From NCBI GenBank assembly GCA_964507445.1, contig CAZDQF010000019.1:39585-103584 (forward strand): 64,000 bases of DNA, in the 5' to 3' direction. The notes below the pieces were generated by a model. The model ran no database searches. It had not been told where the DNA came from and was given only the letters and a program-made list of their open reading frames with translations. Each line of letters opens with the position of its first letter. The first letter of the stretch is position 1. Shown here in pieces: positions 54,375-62,661 of this stretch. The stretch is from GCA-2683135 sp964507445. GTDB taxonomy: Bacteria; Planctomycetota; GCA-002687715. The position numbers and the translations under genes are program-made.

Positions 54375-55477
54375 TGGATCCTCAGCTCCGCCTGCAACAG
54401 CCCCGCGTTCTTGAGGTCCTGGAAGATGCTGATGAGGTCCAGGGGCGACACGCCGAGGGTGTTGAGGGCCTTGGCGACCTCTCCCGCGCCCACGGCCTTG
54501 GGGATGGGCACCATGGGCGTGCCCTTCTCCGTGATCTGGATGTCGGACGTCGGCGTCACCACGGTCTCTCCCGGTCGCGCCAGGGACGGCGCCGTGGGTT
54601 GGGACACGTTGAAGCCCTCGCGGACCGAGATGGACAGGGTGCTGTGGGTGATGGTCCCGGGCAGGATCACCACGTCCCCGCCGGCGATGATGGTGCCGTT
54701 GCGTTCGTTGATGACCACGACCGCCTTCGGGTTCACCTCGACGTTCAGCGCGCCCACGTCAGCGACGAAGGCGACCGCGTCACCGGCCGCGGCGCGGGGG
54801 ATGGTGACCTCGACCTTGAGCCCGTCCACGGCGTGGGCGGCCCCCGGGTACCGGGCGTTGATCTTGCCGGCCACGTTGCGAGCGGTCTCGAAGCTGGCGT
54901 CCCTGAGCAGCAGCCGCAGCTTGCCGTCCCGGCTCACCAGCTTCTGAGGGACCTCCATCTCCACGGTGCCGCCGCCGGGTATGCGACCCGCCGTGGGGTG
55001 GTTGATGACCTCCTTGGACCCGGAGGCTCCCTTGGCGGTGACCGCGCCGGTGGCGATGGGGCCGTTGGCGATGGCGTAGACGGTCCGGTTGTCGAAGCCC
55101 GTGAGCTGAGCCGCCACGAGCTGGCCCCCTCGGAGGCTGGTGGCGTCGCCGAGGCTCGCCACGTTGACGTCGATCTTCGAGCCGGGTCGGGCGAACGGAG
55201 GCAGGCTGGCGGAGACCAGCACCACCGCCATGTTCTCCGGCGGCACGTTGTTGAGCGGGATGTTCAGCCCCATGCGCTTGAGCATGTTGGCGGCTGCCTG
55301 CCTGGTGAGGGTGGCGCCGTCCCCGGTGCCGTTGAGCCCCACCACCAGGCCGATGCCCTGGATGACGTTGGCCCGCACCCCCTCGATCTCCACGATGTCG
55401 CGGATGCGGGGCTGCGCGACGGCGCCGACGGCGAAGCTGAGGATGACGACGGCGGTCAGTGCAATGTGCTTGATCAT
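54371..55477 (-). CDS. flgI: Flagellar P-ring protein FlgI
   Basis: FlgI forms the periplasmic P ring. It has a signal peptide (MIKHIALTAVVILSFAVGAV) and the conserved core RANVIQGIGLVVGLNGTGDG, MVLVSASLPPFARPG-like region and GAGEVAKALNTLGVSPLDLI at the end. I prefer the ATG at 55477 because the signal peptide begins there; the frame remains open to 55504. Confidence 0.96.
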   Translation of the reverse strand: MIKHIALTAVVILSFAVGAVAQPRIRDIVEIEGVRANVIQGIGLVVGLNGTGDGATLTRQAAANMLKRMGLNIPLNNVPPENMAVVLVSASLPPFARPGSKIDVNVASLGDATSLRGGQLVAAQLTGFDNRTVYAIANGPIATGAVTAKGASGSKEVINHPTAGRIPGGGTVEMEVPQKLVSRDGKLRLLLRDASFETARNVAGKINARYPGAAHAVDGLKVEVTIPRAAAGDAVAFVADVGALNVEVNPKAVVVINERNGTIIAGGDVVILPGTITHSTLSISVREGFNVSQPTAPSLARPGETVVTPTSDIQITEKGTPMVPIPKAVGAGEVAKALNTLGVSPLDLISIFQDLKNAGLLQAELRIQ

Positions 55478-55491
55478 GGCTTCGTCCCGGC

Positions 55492-56079
55492 TCAGAAGGG
55501 CCACACGAAATCCAGCATCTCGGAGAGCCAGCCCCGGGACGTGGCGGAGGTGAGCGGCCCCTGCCCCTCGTATGCGATGGAGGCGTTGGCCACGTTCTCG
55601 GACATCACCGTGTTGACCGGGCTGACGTCATAAGGACGGACGATCCCGGTGAGGCGGATGGACTTGGTCTCCTTGTCCATGACGATGCGGCGACGGCCTT
55701 CCACGAGCATGTTGCCGTTGGGCATCACGTCGATGACCAGGACCGAGATCCGGGTCTCGAGGCTGCCCTCCTTGTCGTACTTGGCGTCTCCGGTCATGTC
55801 CCTGCTGCTGCTGCCGGACACCGCCGGCAGCTTGTTGAACAGGCTCTCGAAGATGGTCCAGTTGGTCAGGGCGGCGTCGATGGACGACTGCTTCGCCAGC
55901 TGCGACTTCTCCTGGTTCTTGATGGACTGTTGTTCGGAGATGACGATGGTCAGCACGTCACCGACGTTGCGGGCGGTGGTGTCGCCGATGAGCCCCGGGG
56001 TGGGACGCAGCGGGTTCCAAAGAGACTGGGCCGACGACGTGGAGGCCAGGACGGCCACGATGAACAGGATGCGAGTCAC
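55492..56079 (-). CDS. flgH: Flagellar L-ring protein FlgH
   Basis: FlgH forms the outer-membrane L ring. The core ARNVGDVLTIVISEQQSIKN, LVIDVMPNGNMLVEGRRRIV and LTGIVRPYDVSPVNTVMSEN is diagnostic. The N-terminus (MTRILFIVAVLASTSSAQSL) is a signal peptide with no Cys, so the lipobox of proteobacterial FlgH is missing and the protein is probably not a lipoprotein. Length 195 is slightly short. It overlaps flgA by ATGA. Confidence 0.95.
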   Translation of the reverse strand: MTRILFIVAVLASTSSAQSLWNPLRPTPGLIGDTTARNVGDVLTIVISEQQSIKNQEKSQLAKQSSIDAALTNWTIFESLFNKLPAVSGSSSRDMTGDAKYDKEGSLETRISVLVIDVMPNGNMLVEGRRRIVMDKETKSIRLTGIVRPYDVSPVNTVMSENVANASIAYEGQGPLTSATSRGWLSEMLDFVWPF

Positions 56080-57080
56080 TTGCTTCCTCCGGCGTGGAGT
56101 CGGTGCTCCACGGTGCGCGAGTCCAGGACCTTGACCTGCAAGATCCGTCGAGATTCATCGCTGCGGACGGCGATGATGGAGCCCGGTGCGCCGGCCTCCA
56201 TGGCCCGCCCCGATCCGGTGACCGTCAGGGCTCCGTGGATCACGTGGATGTCCACCCGGTCGTTGCGGAACACCACCGGTCTCCCTTGCAGGTCTCGCAT
56301 GGAGATGGCGGTCCCGGGGTTGAGGGTGCGGCGGGTCACCAGCTCCTGAAGGCTGGCCATGTCCTTGACGAGGTCCGGCTGCCGGCCGTCGGCGAGCCGC
56401 TCTTCGACGCGGACGTCGTCCGCCTGGATGGGCCTCCCCGCGGCGATCCGACGGGTCAGCACCAGGGCCTTGGTGCGTCGCTTGACCATCATGCGGACCG
56501 TCGTGCCAGCCGCCGGTCGGCCATCGATGACGGCTCGCACGCGCAGGCTGACCAGGCCCGCCAGGGGCTTGCCCGGCTCCTCCGGGATGACCTCGAAGCG
56601 GGTGGACCAGCGACCTGCGGCGACGCTCAGGGGCTGTGTGGTGGAGGCCGGCCGTACGTTGGAGGAGTCGCCTCGCCAGCCCAGGGCTCGCCAGAGCCAG
56701 CGACGGGCGAGGGTGTCCACTTCGCCGGCGGACAGGGTCACGGTGTCCGAGAGCACCTGCACGGAGGCAGCGCCGTCCACCCGGATGTCCATGTCCTCCC
56801 GTCCCGAGCGGTCGAGCATGGACTGGATGGTCTCCGCGGTCAGGAGCGCGGCCCGTCCCGGGCCGGGGGTCCTGCCGATGGAGATCCGGCGAGCCTTGGC
56901 GACCACGTCGGCGTCCACGCCGGTGATGTCGGCGATGTCGGCGAGCCTCAGCTCGACCCCTCGCACCTCTGCGCGCTCATGCAGCGTTGCGCGGACGGTG
57001 CTGGAGACGGCCTCCCACTCGGTGGCTTGATCCTGGGCCCAGGGCGCCAGGATGGAGATGGTCAGGAGCAGTTGATACAT
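56076..57080 (-). CDS. flgA: P-ring assembly chaperone FlgA
   Basis: FlgA is a periplasmic chaperone for FlgI. It has a short signal peptide, an SAF-type domain (ALVLTRRIAAGRPIQADDVR, VTRRTLNPGTAISMRDLQGR) and the conserved ending VTGSGRAMEAGAPGSIIAVR. At 334 residues it is longer than the enteric protein (about 219), with an extra N-terminal domain. It lies between flgG and flgH. Confidence 0.92.
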   Translation of the reverse strand: MYQLLLTISILAPWAQDQATEWEAVSSTVRATLHERAEVRGVELRLADIADITGVDADVVAKARRISIGRTPGPGRAALLTAETIQSMLDRSGREDMDIRVDGAASVQVLSDTVTLSAGEVDTLARRWLWRALGWRGDSSNVRPASTTQPLSVAAGRWSTRFEVIPEEPGKPLAGLVSLRVRAVIDGRPAAGTTVRMMVKRRTKALVLTRRIAAGRPIQADDVRVEERLADGRQPDLVKDMASLQELVTRRTLNPGTAISMRDLQGRPVVFRNDRVDIHVIHGALTVTGSGRAMEAGAPGSIIAVRSDESRRILQVKVLDSRTVEHRLHAGGSK

Positions 57081-57083
57081 GGG

Positions 57084-57863
57084 TTACCGCGTCAGGTTGT
57101 TGGTCGTGTTGAGCATCTCGTCCGAGGTCTTGATGGCCTTGCTGTTCACCTCGAACGCACGCTGGGCCAGGATCAGCTGGATCAACTCGCTGGCCACGTC
57201 CACGTTGGCGCGCTCCAACGCTCCCTGGAGCAGCTGGCCGGATCCTTCCTCGCCCGGCACCACGGTCCTGGCGTCACCGCTGGCTTCCGTGCCGCGGAAG
57301 AGGTTGCCGCCCATGGCGGAGAGACCCGCCGGGTTGAGGAACCTGACCACCGTGACCTGGCCGATCTGCGGGTTCTGGTCGCCCTGCTGGTAGGAGACCG
57401 TGCCGTCCTTGGCGATGGTCACCTGGGTGGCCTCCTCCGGAATGGTGATCCCCGGGACCAGCCTGTAGCCGTTGGCGGTCACCAGCTCGCCCGTGGCGTT
57501 CTTGGTGAAGTGCCCGTCGCGGGTGAACAGACGCTCCTGGTTGGGGCCTTCGATCTCGAAGAACCCATCCCCCTGAATCGCCAGATCGAACCGGTTGTTC
57601 GTCTGGGTCATCACGCCCTGGGAGTGCATCTTGGTGGTGGCCAGGAGGCGCGCGCCGCTGCCGACCTGAAGGCCGGACAGGGATGAGCCGTTCTGGGTGG
57701 CGGCGCCGGGTTCCGTCATGGTCATGTAGAGCAGGTCCTCGAAGTGGGTCATGCTCTTCTTGAACCCGGCCGTATTCACGTTGGCCAGGTTGTTGGCGAT
57801 GACATCCACCTCGGTCTGCTGCGCCGTCATGCCCGCCGCCGCTGTGTACATTGCCTTGATCAT
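57084..57863 (-). CDS. flgG: Distal rod protein FlgG
   Basis: FlgG builds the distal rod. The N-terminus MIKAMYTAAAGMTAQQTEVD with VIANNLANVNTAGFKKS and the segment NRFDLAIQGDGFFEIEGPNQ are typical, as is the end VASELIQLILAQRAFEVNSK. Length (259) is normal. It follows flgF by 30 bases. Confidence 0.97.
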   Translation of the reverse strand: MIKAMYTAAAGMTAQQTEVDVIANNLANVNTAGFKKSMTHFEDLLYMTMTEPGAATQNGSSLSGLQVGSGARLLATTKMHSQGVMTQTNNRFDLAIQGDGFFEIEGPNQERLFTRDGHFTKNATGELVTANGYRLVPGITIPEEATQVTIAKDGTVSYQQGDQNPQIGQVTVVRFLNPAGLSAMGGNLFRGTEASGDARTVVPGEEGSGQLLQGALERANVDVASELIQLILAQRAFEVNSKAIKTSDEMLNTTNNLTR

Positions 57864-57893
57864 GAGTCTCTCTTTCGTCCGTCAGGTGCGGAC

Positions 57894-58613
57894 TCAGCCT
57901 TGCTTGTTCAACCTCTGGTAGGACTGGTCCATCACCCGCGCCGCCCGCTGGGCTGCTTCGAAGGCCCGGGACGCCGAGATCATGGCGACCATGCCGGTGA
58001 TGGTTGAGCCCCGCGGGAACTCGAGCTTCCGGTTGTGCACCACGGTCTCGGTCGCGGGCTGGGGGTTGGTCTTGCCTTGAGGATCAGCGAACAACGTGTC
58101 CGAGACGCGCTGAAGCTCGTGGCGATGTTCGAACTCGACGACGCGCATCCGTCCGATGCGAGCGTCGCCGTTGTAGATGGTGCCGTCAGGGCTGACGACG
58201 ATGTCGCTGGACGAGACGCCGTCGAAGCGCAGGGGGCCGTCCGCGCCCTGCACCTCATATCCGGCGCGGGTCCGCAGCAGGCCGTCCGCGCTCACCATGA
58301 AGTCACCGTTTCGCGTGTAGGCGAGGCCCTTGGGCGTCTGCACGGTGAACATGCCCGGGCCTTCCAGGGCCATGGCGAAGGGGTCGTCGCGGCCCACGAT
58401 GCGGCCCTGTTCAAAGGAGACCGTGTGGTGGGTGCGGACCAGGCTGGCGTCGCGACCGAGTTGCTCGTCCAGCTCCGTGAGGAACGAGTTGGTCGACACC
58501 GAGTGCTTCTGGTAACCCGGCGTGTTGGCGTTCACCACGTCCTGGGTGGCGATGTTCAGCCGCTGCAGGGTGCTGTTGAGAGCGGTTCCGATTGCGTGAT
58601 ATCCGTCGTTCAT
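57894..58613 (-). CDS. flgF: Proximal rod protein FlgF
   Basis: FlgF is a rod protein of the FlgF/FlgG family: LNSTLQRLNIATQDVVNANT, FAMALEGPGMFTVQTPKGLA, and the C-terminal GMVAMISASRAFEAAQRAAR. The N-terminal part is closer to FlgB/FlgC in spacing than usual. It is first in the minus-strand flg operon and lies about 50 bases from a sigma-54-like promoter. Confidence 0.88.
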   Translation of the reverse strand: MNDGYHAIGTALNSTLQRLNIATQDVVNANTPGYQKHSVSTNSFLTELDEQLGRDASLVRTHHTVSFEQGRIVGRDDPFAMALEGPGMFTVQTPKGLAYTRNGDFMVSADGLLRTRAGYEVQGADGPLRFDGVSSSDIVVSPDGTIYNGDARIGRMRVVEFEHRHELQRVSDTLFADPQGKTNPQPATETVVHNRKLEFPRGSTITGMVAMISASRAFEAAQRAARVMDQSYQRLNKQG

Positions 58614-58663
58614 CTGGGCCTCTCCGTTCCGGCTTGGCGCGGAACCTCGGCTGCCTCCCCATG

Positions 58664-58679
58664 AGCAACCGCCGGTCCT
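58664..58679 (-). promoter_or_regulatory. Sigma-54-like promoter upstream of flgF
   Basis: On the minus strand AGGACCGGCGGTTGCT has GG-N10-GC spacing (GG 58678-58677, GC 58666-58665) and a perfect TTGCT. The -24 part is weaker than consensus. Predicted transcript start is near 58653, 40 bases before the flgF ATG. Confidence 0.6.
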
Positions 58680-58760
58680 CGCGCGGGGAGGGCGCCGGCG
58701 ATGGGTTGTAAGTGCTTCTTTTGCATTGGTTTGCGTCGATCCTCTGCTGCCCGCGGTCGG

Positions 58761-58777
58761 TGGGCAGGGGGCTGCAT
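58761..58777 (+). promoter_or_regulatory. Sigma-54-like promoter facing the ncRNA
   Basis: TGGGCAGGGGGCTGCAT has GG at 58762-58763 and GC at 58774-58775 with ten bases between, and matches TGGCACG-N4-TTGCAT at 9 of 13 fixed positions. The predicted start near 58787 coincides with the first hairpin of the RNA. Confidence 0.4.
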
Positions 58778-58786
58778 CACCGGGAA

Positions 58787-59030
58787 CTTCTTTCCACCCA
58801 GAAGGAAGACTTTTCGGGCTCTCGCGTTGTCTCCGGCTGCCGAAAAGGAGGGTGGCGACGCGGCATCAGGCGCTTGTGTCGCCCGTCGACCGTCGCATCA
58901 CACCTCGGCCGCGCTGCAACGGCGCGCCGGGCAACTCGGTCGACGAGTTCCGGTGACTTTGGGGGAAGGACCGGAACGTGGGAGGGAGATGCGCGGGGCA
59001 CGTGGGAGCGTGCTCCGCGCCTTTTTTTTT
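58787..59030 (+). ncRNA. Candidate structured small RNA in the flgF/PilZ gap
   Basis: No protein fits this 520-base gap, yet the plus strand contains a series of perfect or near-perfect stems: 58787-58794/58801-58808, 58810-58817/58840-58847 (CTTTTCGG/CCGAAAAG), 58854-58859/58878-58883, 58933-58938/58944-58949, 58947-58954/58970-58977 (GTTCCGGT/ACCGGAAC). They end in a strong intrinsic terminator. The fourth and fifth stems share bases and are alternatives, which could give two conformations. I do not recognise 6S, RNase P, tmRNA, SRP or a known riboswitch. It may regulate flagellar genes in trans or act as an antisense leader to the flgF promoter region. Confidence 0.55.
58991..59030 (+). 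terminator. Intrinsic terminator of the candidate ncRNA
   Basis: GCGCGGGGCACG (58991-59002) pairs with CGTGCTCCGCGC (59009-59020) over 12 pairs including one G.U, with loop TGGGAG, then C and nine T (59022-59030). This is the best terminator in the window. It reads on the plus strand, while both flanking genes are on the minus strand. Confidence 0.88.
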
Positions 59031-59133
59031 GCGCTCCTCTCACGACGCTTAGCCTCTGTCGTCCCGGCGATTCAGGAGAGCACGGGGAAGCCCCGGCTGG
59101 AGCATCACCCGCCCGAGTCGGCGTCAGGTCTCC

Positions 59134-60069
59134 CTAAGCGGGGACCACGGGGGCCGTGTCGTGGGCCAGCGACCGCAACAGGGTCGCGAGGGCCGCCGGC
59201 TCCATGGGGCTGAAGATGACGTTGGCCACGTCCCGGCCCTGGTCATCTCTCGTTCGACCCTGGATGCGGACGTTGACCAGGGTGCAGCGGGGCTCTTCGG
59301 GCAGCGCGATGTTGAGGGCGGCGTGCTCCCCTCGGGTCTGAGGGAACGGACCTTCCACCTGGGCGCTGCCGATGCCCATGGACGTCAGGCGTACAGGGGC
59401 CACCCGTTCGTCCATCGGCGTCCCTGACGCGTCCAGGGGAGAGATGGTCGCCCGCAGGTCTGACGGACCCCGGCCACGTTGCGGGAATCGGAACCCGGAC
59501 CCGTTCGGATGAGCGGTGACCGTGTCCGGTTCCGGATGCGGTCCCTGGGAGAGGACCACCGGATACAGCACGTAAGCGCCGGCTCTGCGGGCGGCCAGCC
59601 AGGCAGGGCCGGACTGGCGGAGCGGCGCCGCGCCCTGTGCCGAAACGAGCTGAAGGGTCGACGGGCCGGCCCCGGCGATGGTCACCTCGCGGATCGGCTC
59701 CGTGAGGTCGTCGGTCCAGACCAGGGCCTGCTGGTCGCGTCCGAGTTCCGTCAGGGTGGCGGCGGGGCATGGTTGCCTGGCAGGCTCCGTGACCGCTTCG
59801 CCGAGACGGAATCGACTGTCTTGAGAGGACTCGGCGGCCCGACGCTTGCGCCGCGCCATCTCGTCTTCCCGGCGACGTCTGCGGTCGTTCTCGAGCCGTT
59901 GCCGTTGAGCCCGCCGCTGCCACAGCAGGGCCGCCGTGGCGATGACCACCAGGCCCGCCCCTGCCAGGAACAGCGGACCGACGTCGAAGCTGGTGGCGCC
60001 TTCAGAGGCCTGCTTCAAGCCGCTGAAGCGCTGCTGGACATCGATCCGCTGAGTCCCGGTTGATTGCAT
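59134..60069 (-). CDS. Membrane protein with PilZ-like C-terminal domain
   Basis: The 311-residue protein has one transmembrane helix (about 33-50, LFLAGAGLVVIATAALLWQR), a basic coiled segment (about 52-80) and a C-terminal half that resembles YcgR/PilZ proteins (LTSMGIGSAQVEGPFPQTRG, then VNVRIQGRTRDDQGRDVANV and MEPAALATLLRSLA). The RxxxR and DxSxxG c-di-GMP residues are not clearly conserved, so nucleotide binding is doubtful. It lies after flgE, suggesting a motor brake or envelope role. Confidence 0.5.
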   Translation of the reverse strand: MQSTGTQRIDVQQRFSGLKQASEGATSFDVGPLFLAGAGLVVIATAALLWQRRAQRQRLENDRRRRREDEMARRKRRAAESSQDSRFRLGEAVTEPARQPCPAATLTELGRDQQALVWTDDLTEPIREVTIAGAGPSTLQLVSAQGAAPLRQSGPAWLAARRAGAYVLYPVVLSQGPHPEPDTVTAHPNGSGFRFPQRGRGPSDLRATISPLDASGTPMDERVAPVRLTSMGIGSAQVEGPFPQTRGEHAALNIALPEEPRCTLVNVRIQGRTRDDQGRDVANVIFSPMEPAALATLLRSLAHDTAPVVPA

Positions 60070-60096
60070 GGCGTGCTGCTCAGGCTCCCTCGCGGG

Positions 60097-62064
60097 TCAG
60101 ACCAGGTTGACGAGCTCTGCCAACACCTCGTCCGTGGTCGTGACCATGCGGGCGTTGGCCTGGAAGCTCCGTTGGGCTTCGATCAAGCGCACGAACTCCT
60201 CGGCGATGTCCACGTTGGAGCCCTCCAGGGTGCCGGCCATGACCGTGCCCGCGGAGGCCGCCTGAGGGGCCATGATCATGGCCTGCCCGGAATTGGAGGA
60301 CGCGGTGAACAGCGAGCCGCCGGCGGAGTTGAGCCCGGCGGGGTTCATGAACAGCGCCAGCCCCAGCTGGTCCAGGTTCTGGATCTGACCGTTGGTGTAG
60401 AAGCCCTCCACCACGCCGTCACCACGGACGGCGATGTTCGCCAGCGAGCCCGCGGTGTAGCCGTCGGAGAGACCGATCACCGACTCCGCCAGGCCGAACT
60501 GGGTGATCCCGTCCGTCTGGCCCGCGGTGCCGAGGTTCAGGTTGACGGTCTGGGTCCCCGGAACGGAGGCCCACTGGATGTCGATGTCCGTCGTGGGGAC
60601 CACCTGCAGGGTGCCGTTGGAGTCGAACTGGATGCCCGTGATGGGGGCGCTGAGGATGGTGCCTTCGGTGGCGGGGATCGACGGGGTCAGGTTCCAGGTG
60701 CCGTCAGCCTGTCGTTCGAAGTCCAGGGTGAGGCTGTGCTGCTGGCCCTGGGAGTCGTACACGGAGGTGACCACGCTGGCCATGTCCGCGTCGGTGCCCT
60801 GGACGGTGATCCCGAAGAAGTTGTTGGCCCAGTTGGTCTGCCCGGTGGCGGTGCTGGAGTCCTGGATCATCATGCTGAAGTTGGAGTCGCCCGTGCTGTT
60901 GGCCGAGATCCGAATCGTCCCGTCCGACTCCAGGGTGGCGGTGGCCCCGTTCACCGGGTCGGTGCTCTGCATGATCTGGTTTATGCGGGCCACCATGGAC
61001 TGCAGGTCGGTGCCGTGATACGCGGGGTTGACGGCGGGGTCGCCGAACATGAACTCACCGGAGACCGCGGCGCCGTTGGCCAGGGTGCCGGTGATGCTGA
61101 TGCGATCGCCGGCCACGTAGTCCGTGTTGTTGCCGGACAGGTCGTTGAGGTTGGTGCTGCCCACGGCGGTGGCCTCGCTACCCTGGATGGTGGTGCCCTG
61201 GTTGGTCGCGAACAGCGTCGCGCCCGCGGTGTTGAGCGGGTCCATGGTCACGTACAGGGTGGAGGTGGCGCCGGTGCTGGAGGAGCTGAGCCCCAGGGTG
61301 CCGCCGTTGTCCACGGCGGTGACGCCGGAGATGTTGGCGTTGATGGCGGCGGCCACTTCGGCGGCGGTCGCTGCCCCGTTCACCGCGATGTCAGCGGCCG
61401 TGAACGTGTAGGGGACGGCGGCGTTGCCGTCCACTTCGATGTACAGGGTGTCGCCGGCGCTCAGGGCGTAGGGGCCGGCCGCGTCAGCGGTGAGGGAGGC
61501 GGCCTGATGATCCTCGAAGGCGGCGTCACTCTGCATCACCTCGCTGAGGGGACCGTTGACGATGCCCGGCAGGTTGCCCTGGAACTGGATGCTCTGGGTC
61601 TCCTGCGCCGGGATCACGGTGTTCAGCTGGATCTGGATGTCCTGGCCGAGGGCGCTCTGGACACGGTGGCCGGAGCGCAGGTCGATCAGGTACTCGTTGG
61701 CGTCCATGCCGAAGGTCCCGACGCGGGTGTAGAAGTCCTCGTTGCCGTCGCTGACCATGAAGAAGCCCTCACCCTGGATGCCCAGGTCCAGGTTGCGGCC
61801 GGTGTTGAGGAGGCTGCCCTGGACGAAGGACTTGTCGATGGACGTGATCTGGGCGCCGCTGCCGATCTCGGAAGGGTTGCGGCCGCCCATGGCGCCGGTG
61901 GGGCCGGACGCGGGGCGCAGGGTCTGGGAGATCATGTCCGCGAACATCACCCGCGACCCCTTGTAGCCAGGGGTGGACGTGTTGGCGAGGTTGTTGCCGA
62001 TGACGTCGAGGTACTGCTGGTTGATTCGGAGTCCGGAAAGCGCGGACAGGAGTGCGTTCTGCAT
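60097..62064 (-). CDS. flgE: Flagellar hook protein FlgE
   Basis: FlgE is the hook subunit. The N-terminus (LLSALSGLRINQQYLDVIGN, NLANTSTPGYKGSRVMFADM), the segment GRNLDLGIQGEGFFMVSDGN and the C-terminus (DIAEEFVRLIEAQRSFQANA, RMVTTTDEVLAELVNLV) are typical. At 655 residues it is longer than the enteric protein (402), with an enlarged beta-rich surface region. It is preceded by flgD. Confidence 0.96.
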   Translation of the reverse strand: MQNALLSALSGLRINQQYLDVIGNNLANTSTPGYKGSRVMFADMISQTLRPASGPTGAMGGRNPSEIGSGAQITSIDKSFVQGSLLNTGRNLDLGIQGEGFFMVSDGNEDFYTRVGTFGMDANEYLIDLRSGHRVQSALGQDIQIQLNTVIPAQETQSIQFQGNLPGIVNGPLSEVMQSDAAFEDHQAASLTADAAGPYALSAGDTLYIEVDGNAAVPYTFTAADIAVNGAATAAEVAAAINANISGVTAVDNGGTLGLSSSSTGATSTLYVTMDPLNTAGATLFATNQGTTIQGSEATAVGSTNLNDLSGNNTDYVAGDRISITGTLANGAAVSGEFMFGDPAVNPAYHGTDLQSMVARINQIMQSTDPVNGATATLESDGTIRISANSTGDSNFSMMIQDSSTATGQTNWANNFFGITVQGTDADMASVVTSVYDSQGQQHSLTLDFERQADGTWNLTPSIPATEGTILSAPITGIQFDSNGTLQVVPTTDIDIQWASVPGTQTVNLNLGTAGQTDGITQFGLAESVIGLSDGYTAGSLANIAVRGDGVVEGFYTNGQIQNLDQLGLALFMNPAGLNSAGGSLFTASSNSGQAMIMAPQAASAGTVMAGTLEGSNVDIAEEFVRLIEAQRSFQANARMVTTTDEVLAELVNLV

Positions 62065-62102
62065 GACTTGGTTCTTTCTCTCGTGGTTCTGGAGTTGTCT
62101 GG

Positions 62103-62651
62103 TCAGCCCTCGGTGCCGGTGGTTTCCGAGGTGAGGTTCTGGTTCTGGTTCACTGACGGGTTGGTCGGAGCGGTGTTGCCTGGGGTCGTGCCGGGGGCCG
62201 TGCCCGCAGGTGGGGCGGTGCTGGCCGGCGCTTCCGTTGAGATGGTCACGATGCTGCCCGCCGGGATGACCTTGCCGTCAACCTCCACGAGCACGCCGCT
62301 GGGATCGAAGAAGACGCTGTAGACCGTGCCGCGCACCTGGGCGCCGGTGTCAGGGTCCACGTACTCGACGGTCTTGCCCACGAGGCTGGCGCCCTGGGCC
62401 AGGCCGCCGAGGGCCAGGTCTGCCTGGTTCACCTGGATCAGGTTGCCCAGCAGCTGGTTCGTGGACTGCGCCTCCTCCAGCTGGGAGAAGGTCGCCAGCT
62501 GGGCGAGGAACGCCTCGTTCTCGAGGGGTTCGAACGGGTCCTGGTTCTTCAGCTGGGTGACCAGCAGGTTCAGGAACGCCTGCTTGTCGACGTTCTGCCC
62601 GCTGAGCGCCGCGGTGAGTGACCCGCCTTCAATTCCTCCGATACCTTCCAT
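62103..62651 (-). CDS. flgD: Hook-capping protein FlgD
   Basis: FlgD is the scaffold for hook assembly. It has the signature KQAFLNLLVTQLKNQDPFEP, FLAQLATFSQLEEAQSTNQL and the FlgD beta domain (ASLVGKTVEYVDPDTGAQVR). The C-terminal tail is Pro/Thr/Asn-rich. Length (182) is shorter than some homologues. Confidence 0.94.
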   Translation of the reverse strand: MEGIGGIEGGSLTAALSGQNVDKQAFLNLLVTQLKNQDPFEPLENEAFLAQLATFSQLEEAQSTNQLLGNLIQVNQADLALGGLAQGASLVGKTVEYVDPDTGAQVRGTVYSVFFDPSGVLVEVDGKVIPAGSIVTISTEAPASTAPPAGTAPGTTPGNTAPTNPSVNQNQNLTSETTGTEG

Positions 62652-62661
62652 TGGTCATTCC

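Noticed and set aside
58787..59030. RNase P, tmRNA, 6S or SRP RNA
   Set aside because: I could not find the conserved RNase P P4 strands, a tmRNA CCA end, the SRP GGAAGG/AGCAG loop or a 6S central bubble.
58701..59213. A 170-residue plus-strand open frame across the flgF/PilZ gap
   Set aside because: A strong intrinsic terminator lies inside it, its composition is Arg/Gly-rich noise, and no ribosome-binding site or domain is seen.
60064..62322. A 752-residue plus-strand open frame
   Set aside because: It lies opposite flgE, has low-complexity composition and no recognisable motif.
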